A DNA stretch of 64,000 bases from Massospora cicadina (Eukaryota; Entomophthoromycota; Entomophthoromycetes; Entomophthorales; Entomophthoraceae), in assembly GCA_022478985.1 (NCBI GenBank), contig JAKSZP010015884.1, forward strand, positions 120,054 through 184,053. Direction: 5' to 3'. The first letter of the stretch is position 1; each line of letters opens with the position of its first letter. Both the position numbers and the translations under genes were made by a program. Positions 23,745 through 34,378 of the stretch are shown here, piece after piece. Below the pieces are notes generated by a model that searched no databases, was not told the origin of the DNA, and was given only the letters and a program-made list of their open reading frames with translations.

Positions 23745-25190
23745 TTGTCAATTGTTCCCCCCATCATCTCTTCCGCTGCACTTGCCCCTGATGCCCCACT
23801 CATTGCTCAGGTCTTAGCCAGTCAAATGACTTACCCCAAAGGGGTGGACTTATTCAAGCAATTGAAAATTCAAAATCATAAACACTCTCTGTACTCATTG
23901 GTGGAGGGACTCATCTATTTTAGGTCAAGGATTTGGGTTTTCCCTCTTTTACAAGCTGAGGTATTTTTTGCGCATCACGACCCTCCCCCAATAGGCCATC
24001 CGGGCAACAAAAAATGCATTGAGCTGATTAAGCGAACCTATAACTGGGCAGGCTTAATGAAGGAAGTTCTGATTTGAACCAATTGCATTAACTGTGCTTG
24101 GGCAAAGTCAGACCACTCAAGGAGGAAGGGACTCCTACACCCATTACAACAGGCGGAGGGTCCATGGACGTCAGTGTCTAGTGGACTTTATTGTTGAACT
24201 CCCCTGTTCTAATGGGTTCACGGCAGTGATGGTGGTGGTTGATTGCTTCACAAAATTTTCCCTTTTTATTCCCTGTACTTCTGTGATCACATCTGAAGAG
24301 ATAGCTCAGCTCTTTGTACACCATGTGTTCTTGATTTTTGGTCTCCCACAGGAGATCATCAGTGACCATGGACCCCAATTTACAGCGTGATTTTGGAATG
24401 AGCTATTATCCATCCTAAAAATCACCCCCTGTCGCTCACTGCTTACCACCCACAGTCAGATGGGCAAACCAAGCGGGTTAACCAAATTTTAGAACAGTAT
24501 TTGCGCTGTTACGCTTTGGCCACCCAGGATACTTGGGCAGATGACCTCCCTCTTGCCCAGTTTGCTTATGAAAATGGTACTCACGCCTCTACGGGGTTTT
24601 CTACCTATGAGGCAACATTAGGTTATAACCCCTCCTTTTTAGTTGGTCTATGTATACGCCTAGAGGTTCCTGCTGCCGCAGACCACATTGAGCATATCCA
24701 GTTGACCCAGTCCTTGGTATGGGAGCACCTCTCAAAGACTATTGATGATTATAAACAGTTCGCGGATTGCAAATGCTTCCAGGTCACAATATCATGGTGG
24801 GCTCTCATGTCTGTTGGACACCCACCATCTCTGGATGCTGGTACCATCCCAAAAGTTTGCAAGCAAACGTTTGGGTCCCCACCTGGTGGAGGAAGCCTTG
24901 GGCAATGGTGCTTTCTGGTTGAAATTGCTAGCTCATTGGAAACAGCATCCCATCTTCCATGTGTCTCTGTTGTCCCCCTTCAAGGGCATCATCCCTGCGG
25001 AACCTGAACCTATTGTGATAGAGGATGCAGAGGAAGCTGAGGTGGAGAACATCTTGGCATCCTAAAAATCTTGGTGGTCAGTCCAGTATCTTGTGGCTTG
25101 GAAAGGGTTTCTGGCCTATGAGAACAGCTTGGTAAGGCTCACAATTGCGCTAACTTCATGGAGCTAGTTGATGCACTTCACAAATCTCAC
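23745..25190 (+). pseudogene. Element B integrase and chromodomain
   Basis: An HHCC-like N-terminal domain lies at 23990-24115 (GHPGNKKC..CINC). The core follows in several frames: VDFIVELPCSNGFTAVMVVVD (24180-24240), IISDHGPQFTA (24355-24387) and SDGQTKRVNQ (near 24455-24485), where the expected catalytic Glu is Lys. The end segment (24501-25065) reaches FHVSLLSPFKG and EAEVENILAS. After a stop come VQYLVAWKGFLAYENS (about 25080-25130), the core of a chromodomain. Several stops show it is inactive. Confidence 0.8.
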
Positions 25191-26668
25191 CCCAATGCCC
25201 CCCGTCCCCCCAAAAGGTTGCAACAGTAATGGTGATCAAATTACCCAAGGCACACAAAATTGTGGCCCTAGTGCAGTTTCCAGGTGGTGGTGCCCTTCCT
25301 TTGGAAAAAGGAAAGGGTAATGTAAGTCTGGGAATGTCCCCTGTGTTTTGATTGGACCCTCTTCCCGTTTCCAAGCAAAAAGGCTCTGAAGAGGGTGGCT
25401 GTACCCCTTATCACCCCAGGGTGATCTCACCCACATGGTAGACGAGTGCTGGGTAACAGCTCTCCCACTTTGGATCCCTCCCCCAGCGCCCACACTCACC
25501 TCTCCCAAACTTATATGCCTGATCAGGGAAATTTGTGCTGAAATTGCTGAAATGAAGCCAATCAGTATGAAAACGAGTGGAAATGAGCCCAATGATTGGG
25601 ATCCACATAGTCAAAAAGGGAAGATTGACTCATCGGCTGGAATTACCAACAATTTTGATTTGGTCAACACCTTGATCATTAAAACTAACCCTCTACCAAG
25701 ATCGTCATTTATGATCCTTGACACACAGGTAGCAGCATCAAACACCATCAGTAATAGTTTGAAGCTCCTTTCCAGACAATTGGGCATTGCAGCTGATGCA
25801 ACGCTTTTAACTGAACGTATGGCCCAGTGATTGGGCACGGGCAGGTTGGGCATCCTGAACCCATTCCTAACCAATTGGGACTGCCCCTACGTGGGGTGGT
25901 CTTGGGGGATTCCCGTTGCTCATTGGGCTAGATGCTGTCATGTCAACTGCTGGAAATGAAGTCAATTTTTGGTTTGGGAATTCAAGGTTGAACTGACAGC
26001 GACTCAGCCTGCTGCCAAATTCTTCAATGTTGGTTCCCAATGAACTTATCTGCCCAATTCCCAAATAATTCGCCAGTTAGGTCAAACTTGAGGGACCCAA
26101 TCCTGGCTTGTTTTCTCTCCAATTGACCACTATTTAATCAGTTGCATTGCACTGAGAAAATTGTTGTCAATTTTTCTTCCTTAAATTTTCCATTAAAAAC
26201 CTTCCCCAAAATTTAGTTTTTATATGTTGAAAATTAAACCACATTTTCCACTGACACTCTCATACCCCTCAGGGTTAATGGCCGTGTTTGTCTGGTATTC
26301 TATTATGTGCCTGTACAAGATTCTGGTTCACTGGCAGTTATTAATGAAACTCCTTTCCAGTTCCATATCTGTCATACCAGCAGTAGTTCCTTTGGCATTC
26401 TGGTTTGCCATTTGGGTGCTCTGGCACCTAGGCTGGCAGGCCAATATAATTCTTACTTGCTGTTTGCCTGACACACACCCTATAAATATTGACATATTTT
26501 AGTATAATAAAATATTTGGTATTTAATCCATTCTTCCATTTTCTTTTGGCCTCTGCTCGCTTAAATTGGCTCAATTTGGATCCTGGTGAGACCCTTTTAA
26601 CAATTTTTAGCTTTTAGCCCACCTTCAGACCTTGCAATAGTCTAAAGAACTGTAATGCCAACAGTGTG

Positions 26669-26769
26669 ATTGAGATCAGGAAGGGCCTGAAGTTTAACCT
26701 TCTGGACCTCCTGCCGCCCAGCCTTGTCCTTGATGTTGATTCCTTCAATCAGGTCATGTAAACATGACA
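26669..26769 (-). repeat. X-family LTR, second part
   Basis: The last 101 bp of the middle X LTR, continuing the part that ends at 14358. It matches the ends of the LTRs at 8389-9239 and 27961-31177 (ATTGAGATCAGGAAGGGCCTGAAG, here split by element A; final AACATGACA). Confidence 0.8.
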
Positions 26770-27960
26770 GCAACGGAGCAAGACTGAGAGTGTGTATATT
26801 GGGCCAGTGGTGCAGATCACCCTGAGAAGTAGCCTCAGACAAGGGGACAACTAATTGATGACTATTCTTCAAAGTTAAGTACAAGGTATTGTCTTTCAAG
26901 TTGGTTCTGACGTCAAACTTTTTCCAAAACTCTACTCTCAAAATGATAGGGTATAAGAGGTTTTTGATAGCTTGGAAGTGGTCAGACAAATGATATGTGC
27001 CAACTTGATAATTCGCCAACCCTAGAATTTTCATCATGGGAATTTCTTGGGAAGCCCCTCTTTAATTATACCACCTGGCAGATAATTTAAATAAAGATAG
27101 TCGACCAGGTCTTGGTTGCTAAAATTCTCAGAGGCTCTTGCATCTACCAATAAAGCTGTGATGATTTTCCCTAAAGGGGATGAAAAGGTAGAAGTCAACC
27201 AAAATTATCCATAATGGTCTTTATTTAAAGCAGGCAGCGCCAATAATTTGCCAAAAATTCTTCATCAGGCATAAGCATGCCCCCAGGATAGGTTTTTGTA
27301 TCATAGAACGGAGAAGAATAATTGGCCATTATTACTACTGAGGCCACATATCCCACCACATCTTCAACAGTTTCATAAGAATTTTTATATTGTAAAAGTA
27401 ACTTTTTTCCACTGCCTGAATTCTGCGGACCATGATAGGGGTCAAGCATAGGTTCTCTGGGGTGATATGATATACTGAAATTGGTTTAAACTAGAGCCAC
27501 TTAAGATATTTGGCTCATTTTTATTTAATAAATTAGCGTTATAAAATGCGTTTTGGGACGTGAATGACCCCATACCCAATTTGGCAGCAGGTTGTGCATT
27601 GTTATCCAAGGCCGTCACCACCAGGCCCTTCCTTGGTGATCCCACATGCACTGTCCAAATGTGGTGCTGATAAAAAATCATTTTTATTAGATTGGTTTCA
27701 TTAATTTTATTGAAAAGTTGGGGAATCTTGCCACTCAGATTGCAAAGCATCCAAATACACCAGGTACTAGCAATAAGGGTGGGCACTTCCCAGTTGGAGG
27801 TAGCAAGAATAGTGCTGAGATGCAACAGCCAAAAACCAAATAAGAAAAAGTAGTGAGCCCCAATGAGACCATGACAAATGGCAGGTGCACCCAATTTGAA
27901 CTCAGCAAAAGCTTACACAGATATTTCTGTTGCACATAAGATATGTGGTTGTTTGACTAA
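26770..27960 (-). pseudogene. Second X unit: leader and protease only, internal deletion
   Basis: The minus strand carries the X leader (27442-27894, starting MGAPAICHGL) and protease/linker (26642-27037, VGTYHLSDHFQAIKNLLYPIILRVEFW). These match 12310-13567 of the first unit. Directly after the LTR end at 26769 the sequence jumps into the protease region, so about 3 kb of RT, RNase H, integrase and chromodomain has been lost. The unit shares its LTR with the first X unit, giving an LTR-internal-LTR-internal-LTR array. Confidence 0.75.
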
Positions 27961-28305
27961 TATAAGGAGAGTGTCTGTAACTCTCCTGTTTGTAGTGAGG
28001 TGGTGCGGGATGCACAGCCATACTGCCAGGAAACTAGTTGTTAGTAAGATTGTAAACAGAGAATTGCAAAGGGTGCTGGAGCTTAAGACACAGGGCAAGG
28101 GTGTATAACGCGGTATACAGTAGAAGATAGCAAATATACAGTGCAAATTGGTTAGAATTACATTGGAGTCTATAACCAAGTGGAGATCAGTGCTGGAGTG
28201 CTTACATGCCTTAGTCTGTAAGGGACCAGAGCAGCCCAGCGGTTCACCAGATATGGTAACTATTTTTGTGAAAATAAAATGGCCCACGTTGTTAGAGACC
28301 TCCAT
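27961..28305 (-). repeat. X-family LTR (outer), first part, interrupted by element C
   Basis: Starts TATAAGGAGAGTGTCTGTAAC, with the terminal TG changed to TA, and is otherwise like the other X LTRs. It is interrupted by element C after TCCAT (28301-28305) and resumes at 30632. Confidence 0.8.
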
Positions 28306-30626
28306 TGTAAGTCCCGAGGAATGTCCGCTGGGTGTTAATTGGGCCAACCTTCTGTTCCTGAGCAAGAAAATACCAAAGAGGATAGCCATACCCCCATTAC
28401 CCAGGGAAATCTTGCTCACATGGTAGATGAGCGCTGGAAAATGGTCCATCAGCTTCAGATCACACTTTCAGTACTTGCACTCTCCTCAGCAGAACTTTCA
28501 CAATTAATTATTAAAAATCTGCACTGAGATCACCAAAATGGAGTTAATCACAAATAATTCAAGCGGCAATCAGCTGGATACTCAGATTTCAAATGGTTGA
28601 AAAGGTATGAAGGCTGAGGTATTGGTTGGAACGCCCGACGGTTGCAAATTCTGTTTACACAATGATCAAAAATCTTCCCCCTCCTATTCCCAAATAGTTC
28701 ACCTCTTAGGTTGACCTGACCGCAACCCAGCCTGCCACCAAACTTAGCGATGTCAGTCCTCAGAGAACTTACTAACCCATCTCCGAATAGTTCAACGCTT
28801 AGGTTGAACTGACCAAAATTTGGCTTGTCACTGAATTTTGCTAATATTGGTCCCCAGTGAACTAACCCGCCCATTCCTGAATAGTTCACCACTTAGGTCA
28901 AACCTGCAGGACCCAATCCCAGCTTATTTTCCCCAAAAATTGACAACTATTTAATTGGGCGCATCACCCTGAGAAAATTGTTGGTCGATTCTCTTCCCTT
29001 AAATTTCTTAATAAAAAATACACTCCCCCAAATTTCCATTTTTTTATCGATTGAGATTTAAATCCCCTTCTAGTTCCATAACCGTCATACCAGCAGCAGT
29101 GCCCCTGGCATTCTGGTCCACCACTTGGATGCTCCAGCATTCAGGCTGGTAGGCCAGTCTATTTTCTACTTGCTGTCTGCCTGATATAATTGACCAACCA
29201 TCAATCTCTACCATTTCCACCTTTCTCGAAGACATTGGTGCAGCAATGGCCCCTTATTTCCAGCTGAATCAGGTTGTAAAGAAGATTATCCCTGCCCACA
29301 CTTGCCCCACCCCACTCAAAAACTCTAAACCCATACCCCATAGTTGCCGCAGCTACCTTGCCATGTCAGTAGAGTCTGACATCTCAACTTGCAATGAGTT
29401 TGTCCTCCAAAGCCCAGTAGTTTCCCAGCTGTCACCCTTCAAAGGTGAAATTCCTATGGAACTGATTATCATCATAAATGGGGAAGAGGCTGAGGAAGAA
29501 GTTATCCCAGCATTCCATAAATTGCAACATTCCTTCCATAAGAACAGTTGGGGCAAGATGCGCGATTGTGCAAATTATATGAACCTGGATGAAATATTCC
29601 ACATCTCCCCCCCAAGCTTCCCCATTTTCCCAAAAAAAACCTACATCAGTAATGGTGATCAAGTCACCCAAGGCGCACAAGAAGGTGGCTCTTGTACAGT
29701 TTCCCAGTGATGAGGCTCTTCTCTTGGAAAAAGGAAAGGGTAATGTAAGTTTTGAGGAACATCCGCTGGGCATTAATTGGGCCAACCTTCTGTTCCTGAG
29801 CAAGAAAATACCAAAGAGGATGGCCATACCCCCATTACCCAGGGTGATCTTGCTCGCATGGTAGATGAGCGCTGGAAAATGGTCCTTCAGCTTTGGATCC
29901 CTTTTTTAGTACTTGCACTCTACTCAGCAGAACTGTCACAATGAATTATTAAAAATCTGCACTGATATCACCGAAATGGAATTAATTGCAACTAATTTGA
30001 GTGGCAATCAGCTGGATACTTGGATTTCAAATGGTTGAAAAGGTACAAAGGCTGAGCTATTGGTTGGAATGCCTGACAGTTGCAAATTCTGTTTACACAA
30101 TGATCAAAAATCTTACCCCCCTCCTATTCCCAAATAGTTCACCTCTTAGGTTGACCTGACTGCAACCCAGCCTGCCACCAAACTTAGAGATGTCAGTCCC
30201 CAGAGAACTAACCCACCCATCTCTGAATAGTTCACCGCTTAGATCAAACTGACTGAAATTTGGCTCATCACTGAATTTTGCAAATATTGGTCCCCAGTGA
30301 ACTAACCCGCCCATCTCCAAATAGTTCACCACTTAGGTCAAATCTGCAGGACCTGATCCCGGCTTATTTTCCCCAAAAATTGACAACTATTTAATTGGGT
30401 GCATCACTCTGAGAAAATTGTTGGTCGATTCTCTTCCCTTAAATTTCCCAATAAAAAATACCCTCCCCCAAATTTCCATTTTTTTATCGGTTGAGATTTA
30501 AATCCCCTTCCAGTTCCATAACCGTCATACCAGCAGCAGTGCCCCTAGCATCCTGGTCCACCACTTGGATGCTCCAGCATTCAGGCTGGTAGGCCAGTCT
30601 ATTTTCTACTTGCCATCTGCCTGACA
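28306..30626 (+). mobile_element. Non-autonomous gypsy element C (internal-deletion derivative)
   Basis: LTRs at 28306-29186 (881 bp) and 29744-30626 (883 bp), both beginning TGTAAGT and ending CTGATA or CTGACA. The perfect target duplication TCCAT lies at 28301-28305 and 30627-30631. The polypurine tract GGAAAAAGGAAAGGGTAA (29726-29743) is identical to that of element B. The internal region is only 557 bp. It encodes a leader like B's (MAPYFQLNQVVKKIIPAH from 29246) fused to the integrase tail (LSPFKGEIPMELIIIINGEEAEEEV). Protease, RT, RNase H and integrase core are gone, so it could move only with help from a relative of B. The uninterrupted target is seen in the X LTR at about 8690-8705. 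Confidence 0.9.
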
Positions 30627-30631
30627 TCCAT

Positions 30632-31177
30632 GAGGAGGTTGGCGCACAGGTTTGCCCAAGGAATCATATCAGAAAATGTAAACTGATGGGTAATTTATTA
30701 ATAGGAAGTCAACCAACAAGGAAAGTTGATCTCATAGAAACATACTTAAACAATGGAGGGCGAGTTGTCAGTTGGTAGAAGTGGTGCTAAGCCTAAGTGC
30801 ACCAATAGGTGCTTGCTACCTTTGGCTAACGTCCTGTAACTTGAAATTGACCAGACTCAAGTTATGGATTGTAATTGGACTTGACCCAATTTGTAATATT
30901 CAAAATGGAACGGGTTTTAAACCCTGTTCCTTGAGCAACCATAACAAACCATTGTGATTGAGGATGTAGTTGATGCATTTTAACACCCTAGCTGTAACGC
31001 CAGGCTGATCATCACAAATATCCCCATTACCAACCTGGGTATATTTTGCCAGTACCTAGCGTTAATCCAGGGTATGTTTAAGGTCATGGAGGCCTACCAA
31101 CTTAACCTTTTTGGCCTCCTAACGTGCATCTTTGTACTTGCAATCCATGCCCTCAATTATGTTATGGAGCCATGACA
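30632..31177 (-). repeat. X-family LTR (outer), second part
   Basis: Continues the LTR broken at 28305, ending GAGCCATGACA at 31177. Together the parts are about 890 bp, like the other X LTRs. The next bases, CCTAG, resemble CCTAT before 8389, marking the outer end of the X array. Confidence 0.8.
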
Positions 31178-32000
31178 CCTAGGTTAGATGCCTCACATAA
31201 ATCAACAGTATATGCTGAGATTTTATGGAATAAAAGATTCTAATTTTGGACTTCCTGATCCAGCCTTCCGCGGTGATCAAGATGAAAGTTATAACCAGGA
31301 GGAAGATAAGAGACTTGGTGAAGAATGCTATGCCATATGAAATTGAGCAAAGGCATGTTGTTGACAGCATTATGCAAGCCTGTGAAGGAAGAGGAGACAA
31401 CATACTCTTTTCTATTGATGGCCCTGGTGGAACTGATAAAACTTATGTCTGAACACTTTATTGCATATCTTATGAGGAGATATAAAATTGTTATTCCAGT
31501 AGCCTCAACAGGAATCACAGTGACGTTGCTGAAAGATGGAATTATGGCTTACTCAAGGTTTATGTTACAAACCACTTATGAAACATCAACATCACTACTG
31601 ACCCTAGCCCAAAAAAGTATATCATGGGTTGGAGGCAGCCAGTTTGATTATCTGAGACAAAGTAGTGATGGCACAAGGATGCGCACTTGAGGTTTTTGAT
31701 CTGCATCTTTGGGATTGTTGAATTATATGAGGTGGGTCAACTTGGAAAAAATATACCACACCAAGAATTTTTGAGCAGTACAGGTTTCAGACTTGTATTG
31801 AACCAAAAGCGCATAGGGTGAAAGCAGGAATTACCCTGCCAGGCTAATGACCCTTCCTCTTTGGGATTGGTGAAAGGTGAAATTTTATCTGGAGGGAAAA
31901 TTATTTTATTGGTCTAGACTTCAGGCAAAGTTTACCTGTTATTCCAAAAGTTGAACAGCAGTTGTTGGAGGATCTCTCAAGTGATGTGACCTCTTCTACT
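31178..32000 (+). mobile_element. Second Helitron PIF1-like helicase fragment
   Basis: Plus-strand translation in broken frames gives a PIF1-type helicase start: LPDPAFRGDQDESYNQEED near 31250-31300, and a Walker A-like FSIDGPGGTDKTYV at 31410-31449 (the usual GTGKT reads GTDKT). It continues with IVIPVASTGITVTLLKDG near 31487-31540 and, after the SINE, GGKIILL..SGKVYLLFQK near 31885-31950, where the GGDFRQ motif is lost. The protein wording differs from the fragment at 4.1-4.5 kb, so these are two Helitron lineages. No Rep domain and no clear 3' hairpin is seen. Confidence 0.65.
31706..31869 (-). mobile_element. Second tRNA-derived SINE copy, diverged
   Basis: Body 31718-31857 (140 bp, minus strand) flanked by TCTTTGGGATTG at 31706-31717 and 31858-31869. 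It aligns along its length with the SINE at 1186-1347 (GAGGTGGGTCAACTTGG, ATATACCACACC, CAGTACAGGTTTC on the plus strand). The A-box region reads TTAGCCTGGCAGGG and the B box is decayed. It lacks the terminal GGTTGGGACCATCTAGTACT part, ending instead after CACCTCATATAATTCAA, so it is an older or different 3' variant. It interrupts the Helitron helicase fragment. Confidence 0.75.
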
Positions 32001-33120
32001 CATTCAAAGAAGTCAAGATCACCCAAAATATGAGCGTGGATCACAGCAGGAAATTATCTGCTAAATGACTTCTAAACTTGGAGAAGCAAATCGTTGGAAT
32101 CCTGGTAGGGTTACTGCTCGCTGGTGCTCTTGCACAGGATTTCAACAATACATATATTTACTTAAATATAATAATTTTTTAATAAGATTGTGGATTCTGT
32201 GGTAATTTTACTAAGTACAAAACTGGGGTAAAAGGTGACCCATATTGAATTGGCTCTGCTTAGTATCTATGATATTTTTGGGGCTAATATTGAGAGGTAA
32301 AGGTTTCATATTAGGCTGTGGATACCTTGATTTGGCTTGTATTGTAGATAGGCATTTGACTATTGGAAGGGCATAATCATGGGGGAGCATTTTATGTAAT
32401 CCCACCAGTCAGCCATTTTGTATTATGGCTTGTTTGATCAATTTTCTGAGCTCCTAAGAGGTGGTTGGTTAATAACCTATTTTCACTTCCCTGCACCCCT
32501 TTGGGCCTATAAAAGGGTGTGGTCTCCGCTTAGGAGTTTGAACTAAATTGAAGGTAGGATGGGGAGGAACCTCAGGCTGACTCCACTGATTCTTTACAGG
32601 TTTGGCATAACCTTACTACCAACAATAGGGCTATCTGGCTGAGGAGTGGGGGTAGCAGTAATAACCAATATGTGGGATTCCACTGAGAACCAACCAGGGT
32701 TTTTATGTGATGTTAGCCTTATTTAATACCAAACCACTCTGTTCACCATATTGAACATGTAATTGTGTGCCACCCATCTGCCACAGGAAGAAGTCTTTGG
32801 TGATGCTAGCTTCCAGATAACTGAGCCTTCATCATAAGAAAGATCTAGTGAAGCTGATTTTTGGAAACAACCTTGACCGTCATCCTGTAGCCATCTAAAG
32901 ATATTATACTCTGGATACTGAGAAATGAATAGCCGCTTGAGATAAATGTTAAACTCAACCAAATCCGTAAAGACAAAGGTATAGCCCTGTTAACAATATC
33001 AAGTGGGATCCAGATTAATAAAATAATTATCCAATGGAGTTTATCTGCGGACCCCTTCAGGAATGCCTCCAATCTACTGAGACTGAAGCTAGGATCGATC
33101 GCCATGCTGCAGCCCAACTT
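32001..33120. other. Unclassified repeat, related to 38.6-39.3 kb
   Basis: No gene. About 32480-32980 resembles 38640-39000 in order and wording: a TATAAAAGGG or TATAAAGGGG box (32511 and 38705), an AACCTCAG or ACCTCAG block, GAACCAACCAGGGT against GATCAACCAGGGT, and ATTGAACATGTAATTG against ATTGGACTTGCAACTG. I cannot assign the family. The TATA-like box suggests an LTR or another promoter-bearing end. Confidence 0.45.
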
Positions 33121-33189
33121 TTAATCCAATAAAGGGGGCGTAAGGTGGAACATGGATTATCCGAAATCTGTTGGACCATATTTTTGATA

Positions 33190-33470
33190 CCCAAAACCTG
33201 ACTGCCAATAATGGGGCGAACAAAACCTTACTGCCAATAATGGGGCGAATATTTGTTCGTCCCATGGGTTAATTGATCTTCAAGCCAAGCCGAGCTTCCA
33301 TTCTAAAAAGGGGACCATCTCTTAGGCTACCATCTGTCATAACCATCAACGAGTTTTAGGGTGGGACCTTTGATAAACTTTGACTTTATCTTTTGGATCC
33401 AGCTTTTGGACTTAACCCATGTTACCTCTTTTGGATCCAGCTTTTGGACTTAACCCATGTTACCTTTTCT
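33190..33470. repeat. Short tandem duplications upstream of the insulysin gene
   Basis: Two local duplications. ACTGCCAATAATGGGGCGAA is repeated after about 28 bp near 33200-33247. A 38-bp unit beginning CTTTTGGATCCAGC is present twice at 33390-33427 and 33428-33465. Confidence 0.85.
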
Positions 33471-33759
33471 CAAGCCAGGCGCTTTGAAGGTGGGAAAGTT
33501 TTTGGGGCGGAACATATGAATTGAGGATGGATTGGCTCCGAAGCCTGGACTCCAGATGTAGTATTGTAAAGCCCGATAGTTGATTGAAGTGTGCCGCCCA
33601 ACTCTTTGCGGGGTTACATTGTAGTGTTAAAGCCACTTTAGTCTTTTCTGTTTATGTGGAACCGATCCCTCGCCATAGCCAAAGGGTAATTAAGTGGGCT
33701 TGGGCCAAGCGGGTAAAAAGTAACCTCTGAGAAAAGTTGGTTCCTCTGATGTCGGTGGG

Positions 33760-33916
33760 AAATCTATCGGGCAAATGGCTAGTTAAAATCTATCGGGCAA
33801 ATGGCTAGTTAAAATCTATCGGGCAAATGGCTAGTTAAAATCTATCGGGCAAATGGCTAGTTAAAATCTATCGGGCAAATGGCTAGTTAAAATCTATCGG
33901 GCAAATGGCTAGTTAA
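33760..33916. repeat. 26-bp minisatellite, six copies
   Basis: Six essentially perfect head-to-tail copies of a 26-bp unit containing TATCGGGCAAATGGCTAGTT (starts at 33765, 33791, 33817, 33843, 33869 and 33895). It lies about 460 bp upstream of the insulysin start codon. There are no spacers, so it is not a CRISPR array. Confidence 0.97.
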
Positions 33917-34378
33917 ATACAGGTTTTGAAGTTTATCGGGGTAACCTGTTGACCCATCAAACTTAAATGATCGATGATGAATCAATGATGTATAATGGTT
34001 TGATAATTGATCCTATAAATGGGATTATGGGGGAATCTAAAGGGTATATTTATGCATCGGGTTGGGTAAATAATCTATAAGGGGGTTGGGTTATAAGGAA
34101 TCGATTATAAGGTTGATTTTATTCGGGGAAGGCCGATCTGGGGACCCGATCTGGGGACGAGTCCTAAGGTTTATTAAAAATGGGGTTTATTAAGGTTAAC
34201 AGGTTAGGTTGGTTATTAATGGGGGTTAAATGAATGATCTAATCTATAAATCGATACTATAAATCTTCGCATGATATGCCAAAGGTTTAAAATACTAACC
34301 CTTCGCCCTTAAACTCATACGCAGGGGGCTATTAGTTTTAAAGGTGTTTATAATCGAACTTTTACCCACCCACTTCAT

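Larger units (their letters stand above)
20402..26473 (+). mobile_element. Ty3/gypsy chromodomain element B nested in the 3' LTR of A
   Basis: 5' LTR 20402-21560 (1159 bp) and 3' LTR 25321-26473 (1153 bp), both starting TGTAAGTCTGGG and ending GCCTGACA. The perfect target duplication CACAC lies at 20397-20401 and 26474-26478, inside the 3' LTR of element A. The LTRs are very similar, so this is the youngest visible insertion of the first nest. The polypurine tract GGAAAAAGGAAAGGGTAA (25303-25320) precedes the 3' LTR. Internal length is only 3760 bp, because protease begins within about 400 bp of the 5' LTR and there is no Gag. The pol frames have a few stops and frameshifts. Confidence 0.93.

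Noticed and set aside
33760..33916. Regular repeats considered as a CRISPR array
   Set aside because: Units are contiguous with no unique spacers, and the DNA is eukaryotic.
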